Shown: positions 48,674-57,644 of the stretch, piece after piece
How positions within the stretch are numbered: position 1 is the stretch's first letter
How the letters are laid out: each line of letters opens with the position of its first letter
Assembly: GCF_021654135.1 (NCBI RefSeq)
Contig: NZ_JAKGSD010000042.1
Location: 1-64,000 of the forward strand
Origin: Amycolatopsis tucumanensis
GTDB lineage: Bacteria; Actinomycetota; Actinomycetes; Mycobacteriales; Pseudonocardiaceae
Direction of reading: 5' to 3'
DNA length: 64,000 nt
Notes under the pieces: model-generated
Seen by the model: only the letters and a program-made list of their open reading frames with translations
Databases searched by the model: none
Told to the model about the DNA's origin: nothing
Translations under genes and position numbers: made by a program

Positions 48674-50191
48674 CAGCCACACGGCGGAGTCGGGGGCGAG
48701 TTCGTCCGCCGGTTCGGCGCTGGCCAGCAGGATCTTCCGGTGCGGCGGCAGCGCGATCGGCTCCGAGCCGAGGTTGACCACGCACACCACCCCCGGCTCG
48801 CGCCGGAACGCCAGCACGTCCGGCGCACTGTCCAACCACGACAGTTCCCCGTCCCCGAGTGCGGGGTGCTCCTTGCGGATCCGCAGCGCGTCCCGGTAGA
48901 GGCACAGCGTCGAGCCCGGGTCGTCCTCCTGCGCGGTGACCGTCTTCGCGGCCCAGTGCGGGGGCTGCGGCAGCCACGGCGTGCCGGCCGAGAACCCGAA
49001 CGGCGGCGCCGAGCCGGACCACGGCAGCGGCACCCGGCACCCGTCGCGACCGCGCTTGGTGTGCCCGGACCGCTCCCACGTCGGGTCCTGCAGCACCTCC
49101 TCCGGCAGGTCCTCGACCTCCTCCAGCCCCAGCTCCTCGCCCTGGTAGAGGTACGCGCCGCCGGGCAGCGCGAGCATCAGCAGCAACGCGGCCCGCGCCC
49201 GCGGCAGCCCGCCGCCGTACCGGGAGACGTGCCGTTTGACGTCGTGGTTGGACAGCACCCAGGTGGCAGGCGCGCCCACCGCGGCGAGCGCGGCGATGCT
49301 GGAGTCGATCACCGACCGCAGCTTCCCCGCGTCCCACGGGCAGCGCAGGAAGTCGAAGTTGAACGCGGTGTGCAGCTCGTCCGGCCGCACGTACCGGGCC
49401 AGCCGCTGGGGGCTGTCCACCCACGCTTCGGCCACGAAGATCCGGTCGTCGCCGTAGTGGCGGGCGAGCTCGCGCCAGGACCGGAAGATCTCGTGCACGC
49501 CGGGCCGGCCCCAGTGCGGGTGGTCGCTGCGGTCCGGCGGCTCGACCAGGCCCTCGTGGTCCAGGCCGAGGTCGGGCAGCGCCGGGTCCTTGACCATGCC
49601 GTGCGCGACGTCGATGCGGAACCCGTCCACCCCGCGGTCGAGCCAGAACCGCAGGACGTCCAGGAACTCCGCGCGCACCTCCGGGTGGTCCCAGTTCAGG
49701 TCCGGTTGCGTGCTGTCGAACAGGTGCAGGTACCACTGGCCGTCGCCGGCCCGGCTCCACGCGGACCCGCCGAAGACGCTGCGCCAGTCGTTGGGCTCGT
49801 CGCGGAACACGTACCGCTCCCGCTCCGGCGAGCCGCGCCCTGCGGCCAGCGCGGCCTGGAACCACGGGTGCCGGTCGCTGGTGTGGTTGGGCACGATGTC
49901 GACGATGATCCGCAGGCCGTGCCGGTGCGCCTCGGCGATCAGGGCCTCGGCGTCGGCGAGCGTGCCGAACACCGGGTCGATGTCGCGGTAGTCGGCCACG
50001 TCGTAGCCGCCGTCGGCCATCGGCGACGGGTACCACGGGGTGATCCAGAGCGCGTCCACGCCGAGGCCGGACAGGTAGGGGAGTTTCGCGCGGAGGCCGG
50101 CCAGGTCCCCGACGCCGTCGCCGGTGCCGTCCGCGAAGCTGCGGATGTAGACCTGGTAGATGACGGCGTCCCGCCACCACTGGCCGCTCAC
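48665..50191 (-). CDS. GH13 alpha-glucosidase (oligo-1,6-glucosidase type)
   Basis: A 508-residue glycoside hydrolase family 13 enzyme. Conserved regions are IIVDIVPNHTSDRHPWFQ, DGFRIDVAHGMVKDP (nucleophile Asp), IFVAEAWVDSPQRL (acid/base Glu) and TWVLSNHDVKRHVSRYG (third Asp). YQVYIRSFADGTGDGVGDLA opens the barrel. It should cleave alpha-1,4 or alpha-1,6 glucosides inside the cell (no signal peptide). GTG 50191 overlaps the previous gene's stop (GTGA), so the two are coupled. No sugar transporter is adjacent. Confidence 0.92.
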   Translation of the reverse strand: MSGQWWRDAVIYQVYIRSFADGTGDGVGDLAGLRAKLPYLSGLGVDALWITPWYPSPMADGGYDVADYRDIDPVFGTLADAEALIAEAHRHGLRIIVDIVPNHTSDRHPWFQAALAAGRGSPERERYVFRDEPNDWRSVFGGSAWSRAGDGQWYLHLFDSTQPDLNWDHPEVRAEFLDVLRFWLDRGVDGFRIDVAHGMVKDPALPDLGLDHEGLVEPPDRSDHPHWGRPGVHEIFRSWRELARHYGDDRIFVAEAWVDSPQRLARYVRPDELHTAFNFDFLRCPWDAGKLRSVIDSSIAALAAVGAPATWVLSNHDVKRHVSRYGGGLPRARAALLLMLALPGGAYLYQGEELGLEEVEDLPEEVLQDPTWERSGHTKRGRDGCRVPLPWSGSAPPFGFSAGTPWLPQPPHWAAKTVTAQEDDPGSTLCLYRDALRIRKEHPALGDGELSWLDSAPDVLAFRREPGVVCVVNLGSEPIALPPHRKILLASAEPADELAPDSAVWLSA

Positions 50192-50628
50192 GTCTGCGGC
50201 AGGTCGTGGGCCCAGGACACCAGGTGGATCAGCGCGTCGATCTGCCCGCACGGATCCGGGTCCCCCGCGATGAACTCCAGCTGCGCCGCCAGCCCCGCGC
50301 TGTCCTGGTTGAGCTCGGCGAGCACGGCGCGCAGGACGGCCCGCAGCGCCGGCTGGAGGTCGTCGATCGGGACGGCCTCGTCGGTCTCGTCGGACAGCGC
50401 GATGGTGAACAGGTCCGCGCCCTCCGGTGCCGCGCGGGCCCGCACTTCGCGGGCGATCACCGTGACCAGCTCCGCGCACAGGGGCCGGAGCAGGCCGGCG
50501 TCCGGCGCGTCGGCGCCGATCATCCTGGGCAGCACGCGGGACACGGAGTCCAGGTCTTCCCGGTCGAGGCCGTCCACGAGCTGATCGGCCAGGCGCCGCA
50601 CGTCTCGCTGGGTGTTTTCGTGGCTCAT
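50188..50628 (-). CDS. Conserved hypothetical protein coupled to the glucosidase
   Basis: A 146-residue, mostly helical, acidic protein with no family I recognise. Segments such as RRLADQLVDGLDREDLDSVS, LLRPLCAELVTVIAREVRAR and LNQDSAGLAAQLEFIAGDPD suggest a helical bundle. One cysteine occurs in RPLCAEL and another in DPCGQID. Its stop codon overlaps the glucosidase GTG start, so it is probably needed in a fixed ratio or simply drives translation. It starts at ATG 50628, 37 bp after the S2P gene's stop, so the three genes may be one transcript. Confidence 0.68.
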   Translation of the reverse strand: MSHENTQRDVRRLADQLVDGLDREDLDSVSRVLPRMIGADAPDAGLLRPLCAELVTVIAREVRARAAPEGADLFTIALSDETDEAVPIDDLQPALRAVLRAVLAELNQDSAGLAAQLEFIAGDPDPCGQIDALIHLVSWAHDLPQT

Positions 50629-50665
50629 CGGAAGCGAGGATTCCCCTGCCCGGAGGTGCCGAAAC

Positions 50666-51871
50666 TCACGGCCAGCGCTGGGCGGCCGGACGGCCCAGCG
50701 GCGGGCTGGACGGGCTGCGCGCGACCGCGACGTCCGCGCCGCCGTGCCAGTCCACGCCGAGACCGCGCAGCGTCACCGCGCGGCTGATGTCGGACGGCGA
50801 CACGATCCCGACGAGCCGGTCGGCGTCGAACACCAGGGCCCGGCCGTCGGCGCACCCGGACATCCGCGGCAGCAACGCCAGCAGCGGCTCGTCCGGGGTG
50901 GCGCGCGGAATTTCCGTTGGCGGGCAGGCGATTTCTCCGAGCAGGGTGTTCGGGCGCTGCTCCGGCGGGACGGCCCGCATGCGGGTCAGCGTCACCAGCC
51001 CGGCGAACCGGCCGACCGGGTCGACGAGCGGGTAGGCCGAGTGCTGGCGCAGCATGGCGTTGTCCCGCAGGAAGGTCGCCACGGTGGTGGCGGCGGGCGC
51101 GGTGGCCGGGCGCATGGTCATCACGTCCCGCACCCGCATGGCGGCGAGGCTGGTGCCGAGTTCGGCGTCGCGTTCCTCGGCCAGCGCCAGGTTGACGATG
51201 AACAGGCCGACCAGCAACGGCCACACGCCGAGCCCGATCGGCCCGCGGAGCAGGGTCACCACGCCGAGCGCGCACACGGCGAAGCCGAGGACGCGGGCGG
51301 CGCGTGCGCTGCCGAGCGTGGCGCGGTGCCGGTCGTTCCACGCCGCCCACAGGATCGACCGCAGCACGCGGCAACCGTCCAGTGGCGCCACCGGGATCAG
51401 GTTGAACACACCCAGCACGAGGTTCAGCACCGCGAGGTAGCCGAGCACCGCGCCGGACAGCGAATCGCCGATCGGCGACGTCATCCAGGTGGCGAAGCCG
51501 AAGATCGCCGCCAGCAGCAGGCTCATCAGCGGCCCGGCGAACGCCACGCGGAACTCCACGCCGGGCGACCGCGGTTCGCCACGCAGCCGCGTGACGCCGC
51601 CGAGCGACCACAGGGTCACCTCACGGACCTCGAGTCCCGATCGCCGCGCGACGAGTGCGTGCGGGAGTTCGTGGGCGCACAGCGACACCACGAACAGCGC
51701 GGCGGTGATCAGGCTCGCCACGATGTAGGCGAACACCCCCTGCACCGGCGCGAGCGGCGCCCACTGGGTGAACGGCAGTGCCACGACCAGCACCCCGGCC
51801 ATCGCGAAGACACTCCAATGCAGACCCACCCGGATGCCTTCGAACCGGCCCAGCCACACGGTCGTCGCCAT
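50666..51871 (-). CDS. Site-2 protease (M50) with CBS pair, Rip3-like
   Basis: A 401-residue intramembrane zinc protease. The metal site is HELPH at residues 67-71 in SLCAHELPHALVARRSG, and the second motif is NLIPVAPLDGCRVLRSI. Six or so helices span residues 15-235. The C-terminal part has two CBS-like repeats (VRDVMTMRPATAPAATTVAT, YPLVDPVGRFAGLVTL; GRALVFDADRLVGIVSPSDI) that could sense adenine nucleotides. Similar mycobacterial enzymes (Rip3) help cut anti-sigma factors. It could process membrane anti-sigma factors such as the RskA here, but it is far from that gene. Confidence 0.9.
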   Translation of the reverse strand: MATTVWLGRFEGIRVGLHWSVFAMAGVLVVALPFTQWAPLAPVQGVFAYIVASLITAALFVVSLCAHELPHALVARRSGLEVREVTLWSLGGVTRLRGEPRSPGVEFRVAFAGPLMSLLLAAIFGFATWMTSPIGDSLSGAVLGYLAVLNLVLGVFNLIPVAPLDGCRVLRSILWAAWNDRHRATLGSARAARVLGFAVCALGVVTLLRGPIGLGVWPLLVGLFIVNLALAEERDAELGTSLAAMRVRDVMTMRPATAPAATTVATFLRDNAMLRQHSAYPLVDPVGRFAGLVTLTRMRAVPPEQRPNTLLGEIACPPTEIPRATPDEPLLALLPRMSGCADGRALVFDADRLVGIVSPSDISRAVTLRGLGVDWHGGADVAVARSPSSPPLGRPAAQRWP

Positions 51872-52019
51872 CGCCCACTCCCCTCTCGCGCGTAAGTCCC
51901 CGTGACACCTCTACCCGCGTTGATCCTCCGTTGAACGTTTCGCCCGGCACGGTTTGGTTTCGGCGCGGAACGGGAAAGCTGAACCAGTACGACCGGCGTC
52001 AGACAGGGGACCGGCGAAG

Positions 52020-52409
52020 ATGGACGTGTCACGGAACAGCGAGGTGGCGGCCAGCTGCGGCGGGCTGGCGGAACAGGCCCAGCTGGCGACGCGCGGCTTG
52101 TACCACCGCGCCTCCGGGGTGGGCGGCGAAACCGGCATCGACGGCGCCGCGGAGATCTACCAGGTGCTCGGATCGCTCAAGTTGCTCTCCCAGAACGTCG
52201 CGCGCAGCCTGCCCGAACTGGGCACGTGGCTGGAACGGCAGCTGTGGCTGGGGAACCTGGACGTGCCGGGTGATCAGGGCGGGTACGAAACGCTGATCAC
52301 GTCGGTCTTCGACGCCACGGCCGCGCTGGCCAGGGCGCAGGAGGTCACGGTGCGGCTGTGCCAGGAGCTCGCCACCGCGCAGGCCGCGGCCAAGGAGCTC
52401 TCGTATTGA
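52020..52409 (+). CDS. Small helical protein of unknown function
   Basis: A 129-residue helical protein. No family is recognised with confidence. SEVAASCGGLAEQAQLATRG, AAEIYQVLGSLKLLSQNVAR, SLPELGTWLERQLWLGNLDV and ALARAQEVTVRLCQELATAQ suggest a long helical hairpin in the style of WXG/ESX-related or PE-like proteins, which are often near secreted-protein genes, but no ESX genes are here. ATG 52020 is used, as the frame further upstream is not conserved in composition. Its stop overlaps the TTG start of the next gene. Confidence 0.65.
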   Translation: MDVSRNSEVAASCGGLAEQAQLATRGLYHRASGVGGETGIDGAAEIYQVLGSLKLLSQNVARSLPELGTWLERQLWLGNLDVPGDQGGYETLITSVFDATAALARAQEVTVRLCQELATAQAAAKELSY

Positions 52410-53635
52410 CCCCGCGCGAGGACGCCATCGGGCTGCACCGGGTGGAGGACCTCGACCCGCTGATCGACCGCATCGGCGACGCGCGTTTCGTGCTGCTGGG
52501 GGAGGCCTCGCACGGCACCGCCGACTTCTACCGGTGGCGCGCGGAGATCACCAAGCGGCTGATCGTGGAGCGGGGCTTTTCGTTCGTCGCCGTGGAGGGC
52601 GACTGGCCGGATTGCCACCGCGTGCACTGCTGCGTGGCGGGCGGGCGCGGTGATCCGGAGGCGGTGCTGTCCGGTTTCGACCGGTGGCCGCGCTGGATGT
52701 GGGCCAACGACGACGTGGTGGAATTCGCCCGGTGGCTGACGGCGTACAACGCGGCGCGGTTCGGCGACCGCCCGGCGGGTTTCCATGGTCTGGACGTCTA
52801 CAGCCTGTGGGATTCGCTGCGGGAGATCCTGGGGTACCTGCGCGAGCACCAGCCGGGCCAGGTGGAGACGGCGCTTTCCGCGATGCGCTGCTTCGAGCCG
52901 TTCGCCGAGGACCCGCACGACTACGCGTACTCGACGCGGCTCGTGCCGGAAAACTGCGAAAGCGACGTGCTGCGGCTGCTCGCTTCGCTGCGGGAGACCG
53001 GCGACGTCCCCGGCTTGGACGCCGGTTTCGTGGCGCGGCAGAACGCCGAGGTGGTCGCCGGGGCGGAGCGCTACTACCGGACGATGGTCCGCGGTGACGT
53101 CGAATCGTGGAACGTGCGGGACGAGCACATGACCGACACGCTCGACCGGCTGCTGGAGGCGTACGGCCCGTCGGCGAAGGCCGTGGTGTGGGCGCACAAC
53201 ACGCACATCGGCGACGCGCGGGCGACGGACATGGCCGCGGCCGGGATGCTGAACGTGGGGCAGTTGGTGCGGGAACGCCACCCCGGCGAGTCGTTCACGG
53301 TGGGCTTCGGCACGCACCGGGGCACGGTGATGGCCGGCTCGCGGTGGGGCGCGCCCCCGGAGGACATGCCGGTGCCGCCCGCGCGGGAGGACAGCCTGGA
53401 GTCGATGCTGCACGCGGCCGTCCCCGACGCCGATTCGCTCTTCCTGCTCGACGAGGCGGGCGAGTGGGCCTCGCAAGTGCGGGGACACCGAGCGGTCGGC
53501 GTGGTGTACGACCCGCGATTGGAGTGGCGGGGGAATTACGTGCCGACGATGCTTCCGCGCCGGTACGACGCGTTCTTGTTCTGTGATTTCTCCAGCGCCG
53601 TGGTGCCTTTGCACGCACCGGTGGGGGTTTCTTAG
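52406..53635 (+). CDS. Erythromycin-esterase-family protein
   Basis: A 409-residue protein of the erythromycin esterase/succinoglycan-biosynthesis family. Motifs: VLLGEASHGTADFYRWRAEI, FVAVEGDWPDCHRVHCCVAG, RPAGFHGLDVYSLWDSLREI and AVVWAHNTHIGDARATDM, with the catalytic His and Glu residues. True Ere enzymes hydrolyse macrolides, but most chromosomal members act on unknown esters. The start is TTG 52406: AAGGAG lies 7-8 bp before it and TTGA overlaps the upstream stop, so the two genes are coupled. It is followed by a long hairpin (53686-53805). Confidence 0.88.
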   Translation: MTPREDAIGLHRVEDLDPLIDRIGDARFVLLGEASHGTADFYRWRAEITKRLIVERGFSFVAVEGDWPDCHRVHCCVAGGRGDPEAVLSGFDRWPRWMWANDDVVEFARWLTAYNAARFGDRPAGFHGLDVYSLWDSLREILGYLREHQPGQVETALSAMRCFEPFAEDPHDYAYSTRLVPENCESDVLRLLASLRETGDVPGLDAGFVARQNAEVVAGAERYYRTMVRGDVESWNVRDEHMTDTLDRLLEAYGPSAKAVVWAHNTHIGDARATDMAAAGMLNVGQLVRERHPGESFTVGFGTHRGTVMAGSRWGAPPEDMPVPPAREDSLESMLHAAVPDADSLFLLDEAGEWASQVRGHRAVGVVYDPRLEWRGNYVPTMLPRRYDAFLFCDFSSAVVPLHAPVGVS

Positions 53636-53685
53636 GATTCCCATCCGCACGCCGGCAACGCAAAGGAACCACTCCACGAGGCAGT

Positions 53686-53805
53686 CCCCTCCCGCAACCC
53701 GATCCCCAGCCAAATCGGTTGCCGAGCAGTCGGGTCAAGGTACTCTTTCCCGCCTTGACGCGACTTCTCGGCAACCGAACACTGAGAGATCGGGTTCGGG
53801 AGGGG
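53686..53805. repeat. 120-nt nested inverted repeat (long hairpin)
   Basis: Three nested pairs of arms share a 12-nt loop at 53741-53752. The outer pair is 53686-53704 (CCCCTCCCGCAACCCGATC) with 53788-53805; the middle CGGTTGCCGAG (53716-53726) with CTCGGCAACCG (53767-53777); the inner GTCGGGTCAAGG (53729-53740) with CCTTGACGCGAC (53753-53764). Only small bulges separate the stems. It lies between two convergent genes. It may be a strong terminator, a MITE-like insertion or a structured RNA. The rest of 53636-53867 shows no gene. Confidence 0.75.
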
Positions 53806-53867
53806 CAGACCCGGGCGTAGCGAAGCGAAGCCGCCGGCGCAGTAGATACCCGCGTAGCGGCAGGCGC

Positions 53868-54080
53868 CTAAGGCCGCCGAGGAGCAGGCAACTCCGGCAG
53901 TGGAGTGTGCGCCCGGCAGTTGGTGCACACCAGCAGGGTCGCCAGCGGCTCATCCGCCTCGTTGACGAGCTTGGCGATGCGCAGGGCGGAGTAACCGCAT
54001 TCTTCGCACGGCACGGGTGGCGCCGCGCGGTCCGGGGCTATCAGTATCCGGGTTGCCGGTTTGGGCTGGCTGAGGGTCAT
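53868..54080 (-). CDS. Small zinc-ribbon-like protein
   Basis: A 70-residue protein with two CxxC knuckles (PCEECGYSA and LVCTNCRAHT) 27 residues apart, enough to bind one zinc. The remainder is Pro-rich. ATG 54080 overlaps the stop of the kinase gene (ATGA), so it is translated with it. The function is unknown; it could be a metal-binding adaptor for the kinase or a regulator. The size is usual for orphan zinc ribbons. Confidence 0.75.
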   Translation of the reverse strand: MTLSQPKPATRILIAPDRAAPPVPCEECGYSALRIAKLVNEADEPLATLLVCTNCRAHTPLPELPAPRRP

Positions 54081-54982
54081 GACTGCTTCCGCGACTCGAG
54101 GATGCCGGGGTTCAGCCGGGGTCGGCCCCCGGCGTGTTCGGTTGTGCTCGCCGCTGCCTCGACCGCCGCTCGTGCGGCGGTGCGCAGGTCCTGCCCCCGC
54201 GACAACGCGCAGGTCAGGGTCGCGACCAGGGCATCTCCCGCACCGGTGGTGTCGACGACGTGCGCGTCGCCGTGCGGGAGGAACTCGTAGCCGGCCCGGC
54301 TGACGAACACGTTGCCGTGGCCGGCCACCTCAAGTACTGCCAAGTCGAGCCCGTGCGCGAGCAGCATAACGCCCGCTTTGACCCCTTCGGCCACATTTCC
54401 GACGGGCTGTCCGGTGAGAATTTCCGCTTCCCTGGCGTCGGCGCGGAGGACGTCGGCGCACGCCAGCACCTCTTTGTCCGCGGGCACACCGTCCAGCACC
54501 ACCCGGGCGCCGGCTTCGCGGGCGAGCCGGGCCGCGGCCATCGCCGTGCGGGCCGGCTGCTGCAATTGGACGATGACCGATGACGCGTCCCGGAGCAGTG
54601 CGGCCGAGGAGAGCACGTCGTGTTCGGCCACCTGGACGTCTTCGGGGATGTCCTCCAGGTAGCGCCACTGGCCGTGGTCGTCGACGACGTTCACGATGAG
54701 CGCCGAGCGGGCGTGTTCCCGCACCACACAATGCGAGACGTCGATGCCGTCGCCGGCGGCGTGGGTCAGCAGGTCGTGCCCGGCGCGGTCGTCGCCGACC
54801 ACCGCGAGCAACGCGACCGGCACACCGAGCTGGGCGACGCCGACGGCCTGGTTCGCGCCCTTCCCGCCGAGGATCTCATCGCGGGAGCGCACCGCGGCCG
54901 ACGTCCCGGCCTCCGGGGCGTCACCCACGCGCAGGACGAGGTCACGGGCGATCTGCCCGACCACGACCACCTCTGGTGTCAC
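54077..54982 (-). CDS. PfkB-family carbohydrate kinase, ribokinase-like
   Basis: A 301-residue sugar or nucleoside kinase. The N-terminal signature (GGKGANQAVGVAQLG) and the catalytic anion-hole motif DTTGAGDALVATLTCALSRG are intact. VVVVGQIARDLVLRVGDAPE begins the fold. It would phosphorylate ribose, a nucleoside or a related sugar with ATP. No transporter or isomerase is adjacent; the coupled zinc-ribbon gene follows. The upstream gap of 91 bp to the small gene at 55073 should contain the promoter. Confidence 0.87.
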   Translation of the reverse strand: MTPEVVVVGQIARDLVLRVGDAPEAGTSAAVRSRDEILGGKGANQAVGVAQLGVPVALLAVVGDDRAGHDLLTHAAGDGIDVSHCVVREHARSALIVNVVDDHGQWRYLEDIPEDVQVAEHDVLSSAALLRDASSVIVQLQQPARTAMAAARLAREAGARVVLDGVPADKEVLACADVLRADAREAEILTGQPVGNVAEGVKAGVMLLAHGLDLAVLEVAGHGNVFVSRAGYEFLPHGDAHVVDTTGAGDALVATLTCALSRGQDLRTAARAAVEAAASTTEHAGGRPRLNPGILESRKQS

Positions 54983-55072
54983 GGCGGGAGCAGTACCCGA
55001 TACCGATTCGCACTAATCAACCCGAACGGGCGGCACCCGTTCGCGACGCGCTGACCTGCGCTTTCCGGCCCG

Positions 55073-55243
55073 TCAGGGCGCGACGGCGACCTCGCCGGTG
55101 AGAGCGCCTTCCAGCGGCTGCGTCGTCTGTTCGTCCTCGGGCCGCGCGTGCCGGCCGCGGGCGGCGTGCCTGGCTTCGGTGACGAGAGCCGGACCGCCCC
55201 ACTTCAGGTCCGTGCCCGCGTCGTCGATGCGGTGCCTGCCCAT
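55073..55243 (-). CDS. 56-residue polar protein
   Basis: A small gene with a strong ribosome site (GGGAGGG, 5 bp before ATG 55243). The product, MGRHRIDDAGTDLKWGGPAL followed by VTEARHAARGRHARPEDEQT and a short tail, is hydrophilic, rich in Arg, His and Asp, and probably disordered. No family is recognised. It lies between the kinase gene and a small membrane-protein gene on the same strand. The good translation signal and codon use make it likely real. Confidence 0.6.
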   Translation of the reverse strand: MGRHRIDDAGTDLKWGGPALVTEARHAARGRHARPEDEQTTQPLEGALTGEVAVAP

Positions 55244-55319
55244 GGTTTCCCTCCCCGATCGAGCGCTGACGCCGGGATACCCCCTGGCCGTTCCGCATAC
55301 ACCTCCCCCTCACGGGTGG

Positions 55320-55793
55320 TCAGCGGCGGCGTTTCCGCACGGTGGCGGCGAAGGTCGCGGCGGTGACGAAGCCGTAGGCGACGTGCGGGACCACGTCGCT
55401 GGCCCAGTCGGCGAAGCTCCAGCGGCGCGGGTCGGTGATGCGCAGAACGGTCATCGGCCCGTTGGCGGCGACCAGCGCGGCGCCGGTCGCTGCGAGGCCG
55501 CCGGTGACCGTGCCGGGCCGCCAGCCCGCGCCGTGCGCCGCCCCGTAGGCGGCGCCGACCGCAGTCCCGGTGAGCAGTCCGAGCAGCGCTCCGATGCCGC
55601 TCGCCCGAGCCTGTTTCCGCTGCTCGTCGCCGGGGATCTCGACGCCGACGGCGTGCGCGACCTTCTCGACAGTCTGCTCCGGGGTCGAGCTCGCCGGCCG
55701 CCCCCGGACGGCCATGTCGACGTAGGTCACGGCGTTGAGGGCGGTGGCCCCGGCCGCCCCGGCGGCGGCGCCCCGCAGGATCGAAGACAGCAT
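55320..55793 (-). CDS. Small Gly/Ala-rich membrane protein
   Basis: A 157-residue protein without a named family. Hydrophobic, small-residue helices occur at about 4-24 (ILRGAAAGAAGATALNAVTY), 68-88 (GALLGLLTGTAVGAAYGAAH), 96-112 and 138-152. The loops include ASSTPEQTVEKVAHAVGVEI and ITDPRRWSFADWASDVVPHV. It resembles conserved actinobacterial 'DUF-like' envelope proteins but I cannot name one. ATG 55793 is used. It is divergent from the TetR gene with 48 bp between. Confidence 0.65.
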   Translation of the reverse strand: MLSSILRGAAAGAAGATALNAVTYVDMAVRGRPASSTPEQTVEKVAHAVGVEIPGDEQRKQARASGIGALLGLLTGTAVGAAYGAAHGAGWRPGTVTGGLAATGAALVAANGPMTVLRITDPRRWSFADWASDVVPHVAYGFVTAATFAATVRKRRR

Positions 55794-55841
55794 TCCGGGC
55801 GGATACCCGGCGGCTGGGCGGGCAACCTCTAGGATCGGGGC

Positions 55842-56435
55842 ATGTCCCGGCCGACGACCTTCACCGAGCGTGCCCGCCGGGAGCAGATCATCGAGTGCAC
55901 CATCGACCTCATCTCGACCAAGGGCTACCGCGGCACGTCGCTGTCCGCGATCGCCGAGGCGGCCGGGATCTCGAAGGCCGCGGTGCTGTACCACTTCTCG
56001 TCGAAGGAGAACCTCGCGCAGGCGGCGCTGGAGCAGGTGTTCGAGCAGTTCGGCGACTACGTCCGGGCCAGGGTCGACCGCCAGCCCGACGCCACGTCCG
56101 CGGTCACCGCCTACGTGCGCGCCATGATCAGCTACCAGTCGGCCCACCGGCGGCACGTCCGGCTCATCACCGAGGTGCTGCTCGACGACGCGAACGGGAC
56201 GAAGCTCAAGGCGCCCGGCTCGCACGACGCCGGCGGCCGCTGGCAAGGGCTGGCCGCCCTGCTGGAGGACGGCCAGCGCGCCGGGGAGCTGCGCGAATTC
56301 GACACCACGACGGTCGCGCTGGCGATCGGCGGCGCGATCGACGGTGTGGTGTCGCACTGGCTCGCGCACCCGGAACTGGACCTGGACGCGGCCGCCGACG
56401 AGGTGGAGCGCTTCGTGCTGGCGGCGATCACCTAA
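55842..56435 (+). CDS. TetR-family regulator
   Basis: A 197-residue TetR repressor: IIECTIDLISTKGYRGTSLS then AIAEAAGISKAAVLYHFSSK is the HTH, and YVRAMISYQSAHRRHVRLIT with GGAIDGVVSHWLAHPELDLD are in the ligand domain. It is convergent with the flavin monooxygenase gene and overlaps it by 4 bp. Two strong TetR-type boxes stand before that gene (57645-57680); whether this protein binds them is not known, since the regulator gene is at the far end of its target. Confidence 0.87.
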   Translation: MSRPTTFTERARREQIIECTIDLISTKGYRGTSLSAIAEAAGISKAAVLYHFSSKENLAQAALEQVFEQFGDYVRARVDRQPDATSAVTAYVRAMISYQSAHRRHVRLITEVLLDDANGTKLKAPGSHDAGGRWQGLAALLEDGQRAGELREFDTTTVALAIGGAIDGVVSHWLAHPELDLDAAADEVERFVLAAIT

Positions 56436-57634
56436 CGCCGCGCGAAGGCCGGCGCGTGTTCCGGCCGGACGCCGATCCCGCCGAGGTAGGCCGAGACCAC
56501 CGCGAGGAGCGGGAACCGCTGCACCGCGCGCAGCGGGGGCGGCACGCGGGTCAGGGTGCCCTCGAGTGCCGGCTTCAGCAGCATCTCGTGCTCGCCCAGC
56601 TGCGTCCGCTGCGCCACCCGCGTCGGCCACTCGCGTCGCTTTTGGACCTTCGCCAGATCCTGTGTGGACAGCCGGCCCTCGGACAACGGGCCGGCGAGGA
56701 TCCGGGCGGCCGCGACGGCGTCCTGGACCGCCAGGTTCACGCCCACCCCACCGACCGGTGACATGGTGTGCGCGGCGTCGCCGAGGCACAGCAGACCGTC
56801 CACATGCCACTGCGGCAGCCGGCCCATCGAGGTTTCCAGCAGCTTGACGTCGTCCCACGACCGGATCTCGGCCAGCACCTCACCGTCCCAGCCGAACAGT
56901 TCTGCGAGCCGCCCGCGGAACCAGTCGAGGCCGCGGGCACGCAGCCGGGCGTCCTCGCCCTTCGGGATGAGGTACGAGGTCTGGTGGTAGTCGCCGCGGT
57001 CCATCGTCACCGCGACCTGCCCGTTGCCGAACACGCCGAACACCCGGCCGTCGCGTTCGTCGTGCGGGGGCGCGGGAATCCGCACCTGCCACACGTCCAT
57101 CGGCAGCGGGAACTCGTCGGGCTGCAGCCCGGCAGCCTGGCGCACCACCGAATCCCGCCCGTCGCAGGCGACGACCAGGTCCGCGGACAGCTCGCCCTCG
57201 CCGTCGGAGTCCCGGTAGGTCACCCCGGTCACGCGGCCGTCCGTCCTGCGCAGACCGGTCACCTCGGTGCCCATCCGCAGGTCCAGCGGTTCGGCGGCGG
57301 CCAGCAGGTCGAGGAAGTCCCACTGCGGGACCATCCGGATGTGCTTGTGCCGTCCGGGCAGGCGGCCGAAGTTCGCCGCGACCACGGTTTCCCCGGCCAC
57401 CCGCATCCGCATCTCGGTCAGTTCCGGGCCGGGCAGCTCGGCGAACTTCCGGCCCAGGCCCAGTTCGTCCAGAAGGCGCAGAGTGGACGGATGAACGGTG
57501 TCCCCGCGGAAGTCGCGCAGGAAATCCCGGTGCTTCTCCAGCACGGCCACCTTGACTCCGGCCCTGGCCAGCAGGACGCTGAGCATCACCCCGGCCGGGC
57601 CCCCGCCAACAACGCAGCACGTCACGTGTTCCAT
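56432..57634 (-). CDS. FAD-dependent aromatic monooxygenase (PHBH/PheA type)
   Basis: A 400-residue class A flavoprotein hydroxylase. The FAD site is CCVVGGGPAGVMLSVLLARA, the DG motif VVACDGRDSVVRQAAGLQ, and the second FAD motif LCLGDAAHTMSPVGGVGVNL. FRGDTVHPSTLRLLDELGLG is seen in actinobacterial hydroxylases acting on phenolic or polyketide substrates. NAD(P)H and oxygen should be co-substrates. It has two adjacent operator-like palindromes just before its start, so it is probably inducible and tightly repressed. Confidence 0.9.
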   Translation of the reverse strand: MEHVTCCVVGGGPAGVMLSVLLARAGVKVAVLEKHRDFLRDFRGDTVHPSTLRLLDELGLGRKFAELPGPELTEMRMRVAGETVVAANFGRLPGRHKHIRMVPQWDFLDLLAAAEPLDLRMGTEVTGLRRTDGRVTGVTYRDSDGEGELSADLVVACDGRDSVVRQAAGLQPDEFPLPMDVWQVRIPAPPHDERDGRVFGVFGNGQVAVTMDRGDYHQTSYLIPKGEDARLRARGLDWFRGRLAELFGWDGEVLAEIRSWDDVKLLETSMGRLPQWHVDGLLCLGDAAHTMSPVGGVGVNLAVQDAVAAARILAGPLSEGRLSTQDLAKVQKRREWPTRVAQRTQLGEHEMLLKPALEGTLTRVPPPLRAVQRFPLLAVVSAYLGGIGVRPEHAPAFARR

Positions 57635-57644
57635 GCGGACGATG

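Noticed and set aside
52406-53635. Macrolide resistance gene (ere)
   Set aside because: The family match is real but chromosomal members are mostly of unknown substrate; no resistance context or mobile element is near.
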